In this document: positions 51,621 to 63,900 of the stretch, piece by piece
Position numbering within the stretch: position 1 is the first letter of the stretch
How the letters are laid out: each line of letters opens with the position of its first letter
NCBI GenBank assembly: GCA_028554755.1
Contig: JAPTOF010000003.1
Span: 24,840,001-24,904,000 of the forward strand
Source: Cordia subcordata
Taxonomy: Eukaryota; Streptophyta; Magnoliopsida; Boraginales; Cordiaceae
DNA: 64,000 nucleotides
Direction of reading: 5' to 3'
Translations under genes and position numbers: made by a program
The notes under the pieces: model-generated
Told to the model about the DNA's origin: nothing
Seen by the model: the letters and a program-made list of their open reading frames with translations, nothing else
The model's database searches: none

Positions 51621-52020
51621 ATGTAAGACTAACTCCAATAAATTTTTTAAAATATAAAAATCTTCATATTTAGGGGTTTTGTTAATAACAAAGTGTTCCA
51701 ACAGCTCTTTTATCTTATTTCCAAAATTTTAGATTTTTTTCCAACCCAAAACAATACACTTATATATAAGAATTTTTTTAATCCCCCAAAGCCATCCCCC
51801 AAATCTTATTCCCATTCTCTTAACTTTAATACTACAACATTATAAAATAAGAGAATTATTAGAATAAAATTAAAATTGGGATTCTCTAAACTGAATATTT
51901 GATAAAAAATAAAAAAATTATTAAAATAAAATTAAAAATAAGAGATCATAAAATATAAAAAATGACTCAAATTATTTAAATTTAAAGAAAAAAATAAGAG
52001 AGCTGATGGACATGGCCTAA
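51621..52020. mobile_element. Probable MITE upstream of the MYCBP gene
   Basis: The left end TAAGACTAACTCCAATAAA and the reverse complement of the right end, TTAGGCCATGTCCATCAGC, are similar. An internal CCAACAGCTCTTTTATCTTA is echoed by the inverse of AATAAGAGAGCTGATGGACA at the right. The interior is AT-rich and non-coding. The boundaries are approximate. Confidence 0.35.
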
Positions 52021-52174
52021 GAAGATTACGCCAATATACTAAACCCGTGTCCAAGCACACGAGTCCAACTCGAAGTCGCTTTCCTCGACCTGCCTTGTAA
52101 CGTACATTTTATCAGCAAAGAAAATAGCTTTCAGCTTCAGCTCTTAATCGAACTCTCAATGCAGTAAAGAGGCA

Positions 52175-54687
52175 ATGGTAAGTCTTCACAGATCAGACAG
52201 ATCTTTTTCACTAATTTTGTTTACTTATCATAACGCATATTTATTCTTAAAATTGTTGCTTAATTTCAAGCTTTTTCAACTGTTGCCAGCAAATCTTGAG
52301 AAAAGTCTAATAAATAAATTGCAAGCTGGATCTAGTTGAATAATCATGAATATCAACATTTCAATGCATTTAAATCAAGTAGGTGAAAATTGTTGTTGGA
52401 ATTTATTTGGTGGGTGGCTTAAAGCTAATGCATTTGATGCTTCGTTTTAGATCAACATAAAGTGCTTATTGGATAATCTTCTTGTTGGTGCAAATTTTCA
52501 GTTTGAGTCGAAATATGCAATCTGATCTTGGTTTCTCTGTTGTGGTAGTCAAAGGATGTGTGGTATTACCAATTCATGATGATTCATACAGTAAACTTGG
52601 TGGGTTATTCTTAGTGAGATGATTGATTGCTTGAGGGTGAGAGATATTTTTATAAATCGGTTTCTTACTGGATATCGAAGCTAATCTAGCTTGAGGAGAT
52701 ATGTATACCTAAGGAGACGATCCACGAGTCTAATTGGAGAGATTGCATTTGTAATGCTGCACATCGGTGTGAGACATCATGCGGGTGTAATTTATTTAAG
52801 TTATTGTTGGTGGGTTTAAGTAATACTCTGGTTGATCTTATTTGGCTAGTGTACTTGAGGCTCGAGGTAGATATTCCTAGGTCTATAACTTGCATATTCT
52901 TGTGGGATCGCGTTTTTGGGCCTGGAGCATGAAGGACAGAGTAAGCTTATTTGGGAATTTTGGAATTGGTTGACTGATGTTGTAGATGTCTTATGATTAG
53001 CGATGCGATATGAGTTGTGCATTTGGTTCTTCCCTCATCTGGTAATGGCATCCATTCATAGACTGTGTTACTCTTCAAAAAAAAATTTCTTTGTAGTTTG
53101 CTGGTTGCTAGCGTAGAATATGGAACAACAAGTGGCTCTGAACTGCAGATAAAATCTTAGTTATGGTGCCACTCTGGTCCTTTCACTTACACCATCTGCC
53201 AAGTTTCCGGAACATCTAATACAGATCTCTTGAGATATTGAATTTTATCAGAATGTACATAAGAAAATAGCTTTCCAACTCTTCTTGGCTGCTGTTACTG
53301 ATTGGCATATACGTCCATCCATGAATATGCATACATGTATGGTTGAAACAATGTCTTTGAAAGCATGGAAAGAAGATTGGAGCACTGGGGACTGCTTCAT
53401 TGGCTTTTGTATGCACTCAGAAGTACACCAGCCATGCTGCCTCTAGAATTTCCCGAAGAACATGATTTATTGTGCAATGATATATCAAAATTTCCCCATA
53501 GAATGTCAGCGTCTATGCCATCAATATTAGTAATCCAGCTCCTGGTTTAATTTTTTACCCAGTTGCTAGGAGCATGAATGATTTTTTTATCCAGTTGCTA
53601 GGATTATGAATGCTTTTAAGTAAAATATATCAGGGCATTGAATCTTGCAAACTCTTTTTAACTTAATCTCTGTATCTTTCAGTTTATAGTTCTTTTTTGC
53701 ACTAGTCATAGTTTTTTCTTTCTGTTTCCTTGTATCGGTAGGAAAAGGAAGTGAAAAAGGAAGCTTTCAGAAAGTACTTAGATTCCAGTGGAGTTCTAGA
53801 TGCTCTGACAAAAGGTTTTGTTCTATCTATTCATTCACTTCATATAAATGCGTTTTCTCTTACTCATGTATATGATTTCTCTTCTCTGTTTGTGCTAGTT
53901 CTTGTTGCATTGTATGAGCAGAATGAGAAACCTTCTTCAGCTCTTGAGTAAGTTATACCAATTCAGTACAAATCACTTGATATACCAAGTTGAGTGGTTG
54001 GATTCTTTTCTCATTTTGATAAATAGAGTAGCTAAATCAAAAAATGTTTCTTGTAATGGGCAAGTTTCTATGAAAAAGAGTGATGTAAAATATTGATATT
54101 CTGATGGAAAGAAACATAAGATAGAAATTTAGAATTTAGTGATAGTACATTTAGATTCTGATAGCTCACATCATGACATGTAGCTGCTGAAAAAGATTCT
54201 CAATTGACATGAGATCTGTCTTTTGGAAGATATGCCATCAGGCCTGACTTCTATTTTGCTTTAACAGGTTCATCCAGCAGAAGTTAGGTGGTCCTACAAT
54301 GTCTGAGTATGAAAAGCTTAAGGCCGAATTATCTGATCTAAAAATGAGATGTAATGAGCTTTCAGCAGCCCACCAAGAAAAATGCAGAGAGGTATATGTT
54401 CTTTCTGATAGCAGGATAGCATTCTTCAGTTGGGATGTTGATGTTGATTCCTCTTTTCAGAATTTGTCTGACAAACTCATGTACCTTTCGGAAATGTTGT
54501 TAGTGCATCTTTTGGTTTTAAATAATAAATATAGCATAGCATATCTGGCATCTGCTAATGATAAATGCTTTTCCTGAGTTCTTTCCCCTTTACATTGTTC
54601 TTTCAGCTTGAGGAATTGAAGTCCTCTCATCCCGAGGCATCACCCGCGGAGACCATTGAAAGTCAAGACCAAAATAACAAGCAATGA
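52175..54687 (+). CDS. MYCBP: c-Myc-binding protein (MYCBP/AMY-1) homologue
   Basis: Small helical adaptor protein of 109 aa; human MYCBP is about 103. In animals it binds c-Myc and kinase-anchoring proteins; the plant role is not established. Five exons: ATG alone (52175-52177, followed by donor GTAAGT), 53742-53814, 53899-53947, 54268-54391 and 54607-54687. The reading is MEKEVKKEAFRKYLDSSGVL, then DALTKVLVALYEQNEKPSSA, then LEFIQQKLGGP. This matches the family core, where RxYLExSGVLDxLTKVLVALYE is the hallmark. A C-terminal coiled coil (YEKLKAELSDLKMRCNEL) and an acidic, low-complexity tail ending DQNNKQ follow. All phases close exactly. The ATG-only first exon is chosen because exon 2 has no in-frame Met at its start and the ATG sits directly on a consensus donor. 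Confidence 0.92.
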
Positions 54688-55057
54688 GGACGGCTGAAGA
54701 ACATTACGCGAAGTTACATGATGCTATGTATTTCAATGGTGAGTGTGTCGTATTTAATTTTTTGGACGATATGGTTTTGAAGTAAAGTTCCATCATTGCC
54801 TGACTGGTTCTGCTGGACTCTTCACTGCTATTCCTAACATGTACATTATTCGTTCCCTGCATGCTCTACGTTTCCTTAACGATGATCGTTCTACTTCTTT
54901 CTGGCCGGAATTTTGCCCGCATGGCAGGATCCTTTTCCTAGTTCAAGTTCTCCCCGGATAAGTATTGGGATAATAGGTCCCAAACTGGCCAATGATTCTT
55001 CCAGTGCGAATTGGAGATCTGGTCCTGAACGCACACCACTTCACCGGGTTTCGTTTA

Positions 55058-55157
55058 GAGGGTGTTTGGCAGGGCTATTTTGGGTGCTTATAAGCACTTT
55101 TTATAAAAAGGTGCTTGCTTTCTATTTTGGTGCTTATAAGCACTGCCAAACAGGCTG
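55058..55157. mobile_element. 100-bp Tourist-like (PIF/Harbinger) MITE
   Basis: The left end GAGGGTGTTTGGCAG and the reverse complement of the right end, CAGCCTGTTTGGCAG, agree at 12 of 15 positions. The element is flanked by TTA at 55055-55057 and 55158-55160. Inside are two copies of the palindrome-bearing GTGCTTATAAGCACT. Size, ends and target site fit a Tourist MITE very well. Confidence 0.85.
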
Positions 55158-55805
55158 TTAATAATTTTTCGGTTGCTTGAAAGGAAATTCTAGTAATACG
55201 AGAAACATAGTTCTCAAGCAACAGATATTTTTTCTTTCCTACTCATTTTCTTTTTTCTATTTAAGCACTCGTAAGAAAAATGGGAATTTGAATTCCACAA
55301 ACACATGCATTTTACCTCCATTATTATTTTTTAAGTGAAGTCGCATAAAATTACTTGTGATTTTAAAACTTGCTAAGATCCTAAATGTTACTAACATCCC
55401 CATGTGGTAAATCGAACATCATTTGCTTAATAAATGGCACTTTCGGTTTTGTACTAGTCAACGTAATCTAATAAGTTCAGGATGGCTTGTAGCTATTTTA
55501 TTTTTTTTTGTTTGTATGACGGAGAAACTAATTGCTAAATGTATCTTAAAATTATAAATCTACATTGTAATACAAGACTAGATAGTTATTTGTATTTAAA
55601 AATATAAATATGAATTAATGAAGCAGATATGATAACAATGTTTCCATCAAAGGTGTGTCGAGCCTTTGTATCTATTGTTAAGTGGATTAATTCTCTCATA
55701 TTAACAATTCTCTCACATTGATTCGCGTGTTCGTTTTTAATCGAAAGCCTTAATGTTGGGGTTGAATAGAGACGTGAGAGTCGTAATCACTCGGTCGTAC
55801 TTTGC

Positions 55806-55943
55806 TCGGTACCTACACTGTGCATCAATATGTACAGTGCTCCGCATAATTATAGTATATTGTATTGTGCGCAATCGGTACCTATACTGTGCATCAATAT
55901 GGACAGTACTCTGCATAGTCTTTGTATATTGTATTGTGTGCAA
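55806..55943. repeat. 69-bp tandem duplication
   Basis: TCGGTACCTACACTGTGCAT (from 55806) recurs as TCGGTACCTATACTGTGCAT (from 55875), and the similarity continues through CAATATG, ACAGT and TATATTGTATTGTG. The period is 69 bases and the copies are moderately diverged. Confidence 0.85.
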
Positions 55944-55949
55944 GTAGTA

Positions 55950-56800
55950 CATGTGTTCAAAATTTTTATATTATATGTTCAAAATTCTTATCTAAGTTGC
56001 AAATATGTTTAAACCTCTTATATTATATATTCAAAAGTTTAAAATTAAGTTCACAAAAAAAAATTTATAATTTTATAAATTTTATATGCTATGTTCAAAA
56101 TTTTTATATTGCATACTCATAAATTATACTTTATGTTCAAAATTCTCATATTATATGTTCAAAACTCTTATATTAAGCTACAAACATATTCAAAAGTTTG
56201 AAAGCAAGTTCACAAAATAAAAATTATAATTTCATAAACTTTGTACTCTATGTTTAAAAATCTTATGTTATATGTTCAAAATTGTTATATTATATGTTTA
56301 AAATTCTTATATTATATGCTCAAAATTTTTATATTATATGTTCAAAACTCTTATATTAAGCTATAAATGTGTTCAAAACTCTTATGTTACATGTTAAAAA
56401 ATTTAAAAACAAGTTTACAAAATAAAAATTATAATTTCATAAATTTTATACTTTATGTTCAAAACTCTTATGTTTTATGTTTAAAATTTTTATATTATAT
56501 ATTCGAAACTCTTATATTAATCAATAAACATGTTCAAAATTCTTATATTATATGTTCAAAAGTTTAAAAGTAAGTTTACAAAATAAAAATTATAATCTTA
56601 TAAATTTTATACTCTATATTCAAATCATTTATATTACTTGCTCATAGATTATATTTTATATTCAAAACTCTTATATTACATATTCGAAAGTTTAAAAACA
56701 ATATTTAAAATTTTGAATATATTTATAGCTTACTATAAAAGTTTAGAACATATAATATAAAAATTTTAAATATATAATATAAAAATTTTGAACATATATA
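55950..56800. repeat. AT-rich degenerate array (TATGTTCAAAAYTCTTATAT)
   Basis: Many imperfect copies of a unit close to TTATATTATATGTTCAAAA follow one another. Longer-period segments such as AAGTTCACAAAATAAAAATT and ATAATTTCATAAATTTTATA recur several times. It is a satellite-like or slippage-expanded tract. A similar but smaller tract is at about 1270-1580. Confidence 0.7.
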
Positions 56801-57917
56801 TTATTACATATTATGCAATGTTCACATGTAATACAAGGCACAACGTCCCTACAAAGCACCGTAAAAATTGCGTGCTCCCCCTGCACTAATGCACTATGCC
56901 TTTGCCCTTTTGAAGAAAAATAAAGAAATGATTAATGTCTCATTTGACTTGTTTTGATAATAAAATTTTTGTATTGTTAAAATACAACAAATACCGTTGT
57001 TACTCCTTAAATAAAAATGGTCAAAACAATAACAATTGGGCCAATTAGAAAAGACAGCAAATACAATTCTTCAATTTTAAGCTTACTCAATTTAAACCAT
57101 GTATCCAAAATTATTAATTCATACGTGTATCAAGTGCATAATTTATTAATTTTTCAGAAATTTTTATTTGAGAACCAATGATGTCACAAATTAAAAGGAC
57201 CATTAATCTAAGAACGATCCCCCCTCTCTCCTCATCGCTCTTCCCCGTCTTTCTATTTCCTTTCCTCTCCCTTTACCATTCAATAAAAAAGTTTCAAACT
57301 TAAATATATAATGCGAAAGTCGTAAATAACTAAAATTTATAAATATAAAGCATAAGAATTATAAATAGTTAAAATTTATAAATATAGAGTATAAAAATTG
57401 TGAAATGTATAAAATAAGAGTTGTGAATAATTAAAAATTATAATTATAGGATATGAGTTATGAAGATGTAATATTTGTGAATAATTTAATTTATGAATAT
57501 AAGATATAAAAAATACACTTAAAAAAGAAAAAGAATAGACTAATGCATATGAATATAAACCTGGCGAAGCCAAAAAAGTCCTACAAATATATCAAAATAT
57601 TAAAAAATATTTTCTTTATCGTACATAATGTCAGTTATCCACATCCAGATTCCGTGCATATCACGAAAAGTCAAAAAGTACAGTAGATAGAGTTAGATCC
57701 CATCACAAATTCCAAATCCAACGGCTGAGAAATACCCTAGCCATAGCCAACAGTAATGTATAATATGTATACATATGTGTGTGTGAACAAGAAAAAACTG
57801 AAAAAGCAGAAATAAAAAAGAATCAAAAAGAAAAAAAAATCAAATTGAAAACAAATCAGAAAAAAAATTAAAAAAAAAATCCCCAAATCCACCCGCCTAT
57901 CTATCTGTTTATCGTCA

Positions 57918-60900
57918 ATGGAAGCCAATGAAAGCAGTGGACTGAGCTCTTCTTACTATCACCACCCACAACAACCACCACCCCCTCAGACTACCGGCGC
58001 CGGCGCCGCCTCGTCCGCCGCTTCGCCTACCAATGGAATTATGCCGAATCCAATTAACGGCGCCAACAACAGCGGTGCCGCTGCTCCGGCCCAGATGGTG
58101 TATTCCCACGCGATGCCATCGGCGGTGTCGACGCCGTTGGAGACGGTGGTGAAGAGGAAGAGAGGCCGACCTAGAAAGTACGGCACGCCTGAACAGGCTG
58201 CGGCTGCTAAGCGCCTTGCTGCCTCGGCTTCTTCGCCGGTTTCTCCGCCCAAAAAGAAGTATCAGGCCTTGGCCGCTGCTGGCGGCGACGCCGCCGGTGC
58301 TTCTTCTTCGAAGAAATCTCAATTAGCTGCTCGTGGTAACCCTCTCACACTCCTTCTTGCACACACAATGCCTACACATGCATGCATGTATTTTAGCTTT
58401 ATTTGTTTGCTTTCGACCAATTCTATAGCAATTTTGTGGTGCATTCTCGTTTCCTCTTCAAAAAAGGTTGCTTTTGGTTGATATCATCGAAGTTCAATTG
58501 TTTCCTTTTGTGAATTTTATGTTCATAGAGAATGTCAAATCATTATGAACTGAATACAAATGCTTTAAACAACCAGAGCCAACGGGGGACTAAATGTTAA
58601 ATTTTGGTGGTGTGTGACTGAGCTTTATGTGAACTGGTATGAGTATTTTTATGTATGTTTACAATATTTACACTCTTTTGAAGTTTAGCCAAATCTTGAA
58701 AGCAATTTATGGTGCATTCCATTTTTTCTTTTCTAAAAAGATTGCTCTTTGGCTAGTTTTTCTGCATGTTTTAAAATTTTCTTTTTCTGGTTTTGTGTTT
58801 CCATGCAAGCGTTAGAGCTGGCGGTGTGCATAGCTGTACGAAATAGCCATTGATAATAATAACCTTGGTTCTGAACTACTTAAACTGCTCTCTAAGCATA
58901 ATAAGGGATGCCTTTGTTGTTCTTTTCAATATCTTGTTCATATATTGGAATCTCTATCTTGAGTTTAGTGAATTGATATTTAATTAAGGTTTTCGTCAAT
59001 GTGGAAAGTTTGGAATTTTATCAAGAGACTCGGATTCTGAGAGCTAGTCTGGGATTTTAAAAATGTAATTTTCCTGTTACAGTATTACAGGACACGAGAA
59101 ATTTATGATTGTAATTATGTCCAAGTTATGTGCTTTTTCCAAAACGTCAAATGACAAAAGTAATAGAGAAAAATCCCCTCATAAAGTCCAAATCTAATGG
59201 CTGAAATGATGTGCATATATAAAAGTAAAAGAAAGAGGAAAGGCAAATAACTAATCAGTTTGAAACAATACCCGGAACAGAAAAGGAAATGGCGAATCCG
59301 ATATACCATTTTCCTCCCCAGAACAGAATGGAAGCAGTGCTCAGAACTCTTACAACCACTGCCCCAGCTATCATCACCACCAACACCGCCTACCGCCTCT
59401 TGGAAAAAAAACTCTGCCTACCGCTGCCATCGATTCTGCCGTTGCTACCATAATGACCAGTCTTCAGCCACCAATGGAATTATACCAACTAGCAATACCA
59501 GCCTAGTGACTGCTAACTTCTCACTCTCATGTTTAGCACCATCAGCCATGCTGGTGTGGCCTAGAAGGATACCTCAGAGCAGGCTGCAGCTGCTAAGCAG
59601 ATGCATCTGCAGGTCTGTTCCATAAGGATCAGGCCTTTGTGCTGGTGGGGCTGCAGGTGCTTCTTCCAATAAATCCCGGTTTACTGCTTTTGGCGAATTT
59701 CCTGCCTCATGAACGTATAGACTTTGTATTTTGTCCTTTCCAGCCAATTTTTAGATGCAATTTGGTGCATTAGTAAAGCATTTTACAACTAAAATTTAAA
59801 TGATTGAGAATTGATTTGTTATGTACGTAAATGTGTGTCTGGATATAAGTTTATTATTAAGGCAATTCTTCAAGCCAACTTGTGGCATTTAAAATGTTTG
59901 CATCTATAGGTTTGTTGTTTCAGTTGATTTGCTTAGCGTTGCTTGGAACTTTGGTTTTGTGATTTTGCAGGGTAATTAGTGACTTATAATGTAGGAAGCT
60001 ATCTTGCGTTGTGGTCTATGCCTAAAGTCTTAAGTGATTGTCATCTATTAAGTATGTAGATCTACTCACACATGCATACCCTTCTGTGCGGAATGTACTA
60101 AAGCCTTGCATGTTTACATTTACTACACAATCACATTTTTGTTGGTTGGATATGAATTCTTTTTAAAAGTTGATTGAGTTTCTGTACCTCTAACTTTAGC
60201 AAAGAAGATACATTGTATGTATATGTCATTTTATTTTAATTATATTTGTGGTATGCTCAATCTGGATTCAAGTTTCCAGTAAACTTGCGTGTATGCTTCT
60301 ATTTTCTGTCCACACTTTCCTCTTTCTTTGAAAGGACTGGATAACCATTTTTACTCTCCTCTTTCAGTTAACCATGAGCTCCACTTTCTCTTCTGTACTC
60401 TACAGGAGCCCAGATTGTGCACCCTAAAATTGCTGCTCTAAAGGCTCATATTTCCACAAGTTTCGATGGAAATTTTTGTTGATAGTGATATGATTTGTCA
60501 AGAAATGTGCAGTTCATAATCAATATTATCTATACTTCAAATTACTTTAACTACTTCCTCCAACTTCCTATCCTAAGTAGTAAATGTAGCAGCAATGATT
60601 TCATCTTCCTGCTTCTTGACATTAGGCTCTTTGTTGGATTCAGTCGGAGCATCTGGCTTGTCTTCGTTGCTCCCATTTCAAGTAACCATTTTAATGTCTG
60701 GGACCGGATTCTTCCCTCCCATAGCTTTTCCTGTCAAGCTACTACTTCCTGCAACTTCCTTGCTTGCAGGCTTTGTCAATTTCTCTGCATGGATGTGATT
60801 CTGCTGCTAGCTTTCGAAATGATGTCTTTGAAGTTGTAATTGTCATATTTTTCATATATATCCTATTTGCAGAATTTGTACTCCAATTATTTTTTCAAAA

Positions 60901-63900
60901 GAAACTTGAGGGAAACCCGTGGAGTAAAAATCAGGGAGTGGTCTAAACAGACAACACTCAAAATGATAGTGCAAGCATGATAGCAGAAAATAAGTCTCTA
61001 ATGTCTACTGCTACACTCATTGTCTTAAATCTTGTAGCTGTCCTTGTCATGAGACTTGCTGCAGTTTTTGTTCTGTTGCACTGGTTGAATTGGCATCATT
61101 TTGTTTTGTATCTTTCTGCATTGTTTGGTTTGAAATTTGTTGCATTATAGTCTGTGTGTCCTGTTTCCTGTTCAAAGGAGCTAGCTCATACTTTCTACTT
61201 GTCTATTCAAAAAAATAATGGTGTTTTCTGGTGTTATTTTATTTAGTTTATTCTTGATTGTCTATTGCACCATGGGGTATTAGATTGTACTCAGAATTCC
61301 TGTTTATGTTGGTGCAGGCAGTACAGGGCAAGGTTTCACACCTCATATCATTACGGTGAATGCTGGAGAAGTATGCTTATCGAAAACTAATAGTATTTCT
61401 TGTTAATATAAGCAGCTTAAGTTCTGGCATATATCTTGAATATCCTACTACGTGAATGCTGTGTGAGATAAGCCCTGATCTTTCTCTTTTGTGCTGTTGA
61501 TTTTCATAGAAAGATGTACATAATCCTTTGTGTAGTAGGAATATGTTTTTTCTTTTTTCTTTTCCTGACTTTCTTTTTCTGTATTGGTAATCATGGGAGA
61601 TGGTTCCTCACTATTTAGAAAAGGACATGGAGTGAAATTCAATGTGTTACTGGATACTCTCCAAACGCAAATGATGGCATAGCAATCTTTTTGCATATCA
61701 CTCCATATGGGTCCAGTTCAGTTCCTTCATCCCCGTATGCTTTCTATATTTTTCTTAAGAGTTGCTGTTGTAATTTGCTTATAACTCCCACCTGGCTATT
61801 TTGCGGTTCCATCTCTTATTTTCTAACTAAAACCCTCTGCTAAAACTTTTCTCACATCCTTAGCACTGTGCTTGTTCAATTACATTTTAGAGCTTAAAAT
61901 TCTTGATCCACTTGATGTAACTAATGGCCCAAAATCCACCTGTTAATATTTGTCAACAGGAAAATCAGAGTATCACTTGCATCACGATTTTCATTTGGTG
62001 GAAATTTTAAATATAATCCTGGCAGATGCCAATATGTGGTGTTAGGTATTTGCAAAACAATGTGTTATCTGTATTTGCAAAACAATGTGTCTCCTCCTTT
62101 CTCTTTGCTGCTTTACCCCATCTAGACTCATTTTATTATGTATATCTGTGTTTCATCACTAATTTTCTGTCTTTTTGGCTGCTGTTATCTGAGACAGTAC
62201 CATCAATTCATCCTGACGTTTCAATTTGCCAGCAGTTTTTCTTATCCAGAATAATCGTCAGCTCAGTGACCTTCCATGTGAAGGAACTACTTTCATGAAC
62301 ACAAAGTACAAAGAGAACCATCTGATTGTTATTCTATAAAGAAGAATCCTAGCATTCAAATTAATGGACAAATTAAAGGCACCTGATACATGAAGCACAC
62401 TAATTGAAAGGACATGCAACTTAGTTTATAAAAAGCTTTCCTTCCTGAGTTATACCTGCAGTTTTACATTTAATTCATTTTGAATAAGGAAAATGTATTG
62501 CTAATCAAGGACCTAAGCATTGTTTTTTTATTTTATAGTGTAAGTATAAAAAGAAGAATAAAAAACTTAACACATCATTCTGGTTATTTTTACAGGATGT
62601 GGGTCAGAAAGTTATGTTGTTTATGCAACAAAGCAACCGAGAAATATGTATTCTCTCAGCATCAGGTTCTGTCTCCAATGCATCTCTGAGCCAACCAGCA
62701 ACTTCTGGAGGCAATATTAGTTATGAGGTATGAAGTCCAAGTCTCCTCTCATAATGAGATCTGATCATGCATTGGATCAGTAATCCTTTCTGATGGCTTG
62801 TCAAGATAGAATGATAAGTCAAAGATGGTATCTCCTTATTTGGCCATTGACCACAAGCCTTTTCAATTCTACAGGGGCGATTTGACATTCTCTCACTTTC
62901 TGGATCTTATGTACGTACTGAGCTTGGTGGGAGAACTGGTGGCCTGTCCATCTGTCTATCCAGTAGTGATGGACAAATTGTTGGGGGTGGGGTTGGTGGA
63001 CCCTTAACAGCTGCAGGTCCAATTCAGGTGGCATTTGTTTTCATATCATGAGCAGACATAGATGCTTCTGTGCTGCTTCTCTCTTGGTTTATCTCCTCTA
63101 AATTTTAAAGATTTTCTCCAAAGTCCTGTTTGGAGGTTCTATATATATCTCTAACTTTTGGAACTAAAAATCTTAGGCTTTTGATCAATCTGTGATTGCA
63201 TTTAGTGCCTATACATTGTATATATGTTTCTTTGTTTCTGTCTGTTTGTTTCCATCTGAATTGGAAGGCTTTAAAGGTTTGGTTGACTTGTTTATTCAAA
63301 TCTTGCAAACAGCAAAATAAGCAGTTAAAAGATACGGTTAATGTGTCTAGCATTTGATGTTTGTTGCATAATTTAGTTCTGAACTCGATGTGTGAGATCA
63401 AGGGCAATTAACATTTAATTTTCCCTGATTTAATTTGCTTAGATTACGGTTCTGCTGTTACCCCACATTTGTAATATTTAGGGCTGTATGATGTTGTTAA
63501 AGCTTCATGACAGGTTTTCTGTGCTTTAGTGGGGCATAGTCTTGGAAACATTTGTTCTGATCCTCGGTACTTGAACCTTTAAAATTAGGAAAACCAAGCA
63601 CCATAGATTTCTATACATTCAATCTCTCTTTTTCATATACATCCAATCTCTTCTTTTCATTAAATTGCTAATCTGCAAGATTCAGATTCACATCCTTTTT
63701 ATGTAAGTTCATGGAAAACGGGGTCTCTATGGTAGAGTTTTCACAGAACATTCTCACTGACAATGAGGATAAGTTTTTCTTTCCTCATTTTTTTGAAACA
63801 GTTTCTGAAACAAGTTCCTGTTCGTGTTTCTCAATGTTTTATTTTGTTTTGAGAACCACCACCTGAACTGCAACTTTAACCAAATAGTCCAAAATGTTTC

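Larger units (their letters stand above)
44091..52174. other. Gene-poor intergenic region with transposon remnants
   Basis: About 8 kb of AT-rich DNA without a supported gene. Separate entries cover a duplicated exon-like segment (44974-45430), an element with inverted ends (46931-48064), a MITE (48883-49325), a terminal-inverted-repeat element with an LTR fragment (50108-50751) and a probable MITE (51621-52020). Between them are A/T runs and low-complexity tracts, for example TTTAATTTTT-like repeats at 51110-51290. Confidence 0.6.
54688..57917. other. Intergenic region between MYCBP and AHL genes
   Basis: Begins with the MYCBP 3' UTR and ends with the AHL promoter and an A-rich 5' leader (57780-57917). 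Between them are a Tourist-like MITE, a 69-bp tandem duplication and a long AT-rich TTCAAAA array, listed separately. Open frames here are low-complexity and unsupported. Confidence 0.6.

Noticed and set aside
57915..58322. Minus-strand Arg-rich open frame of 135 codons
   Set aside because: It is the complement of the GC-rich AHL exon 1; the plus frame has the AT-hook and splices in frame to the PPC domain.
59260..59625. Open frame of 121 codons taken as an independent gene
   Set aside because: The segment is the frameshifted copy of AHL exon 1; this frame matches only pieces of it and has no partner exons of its own.
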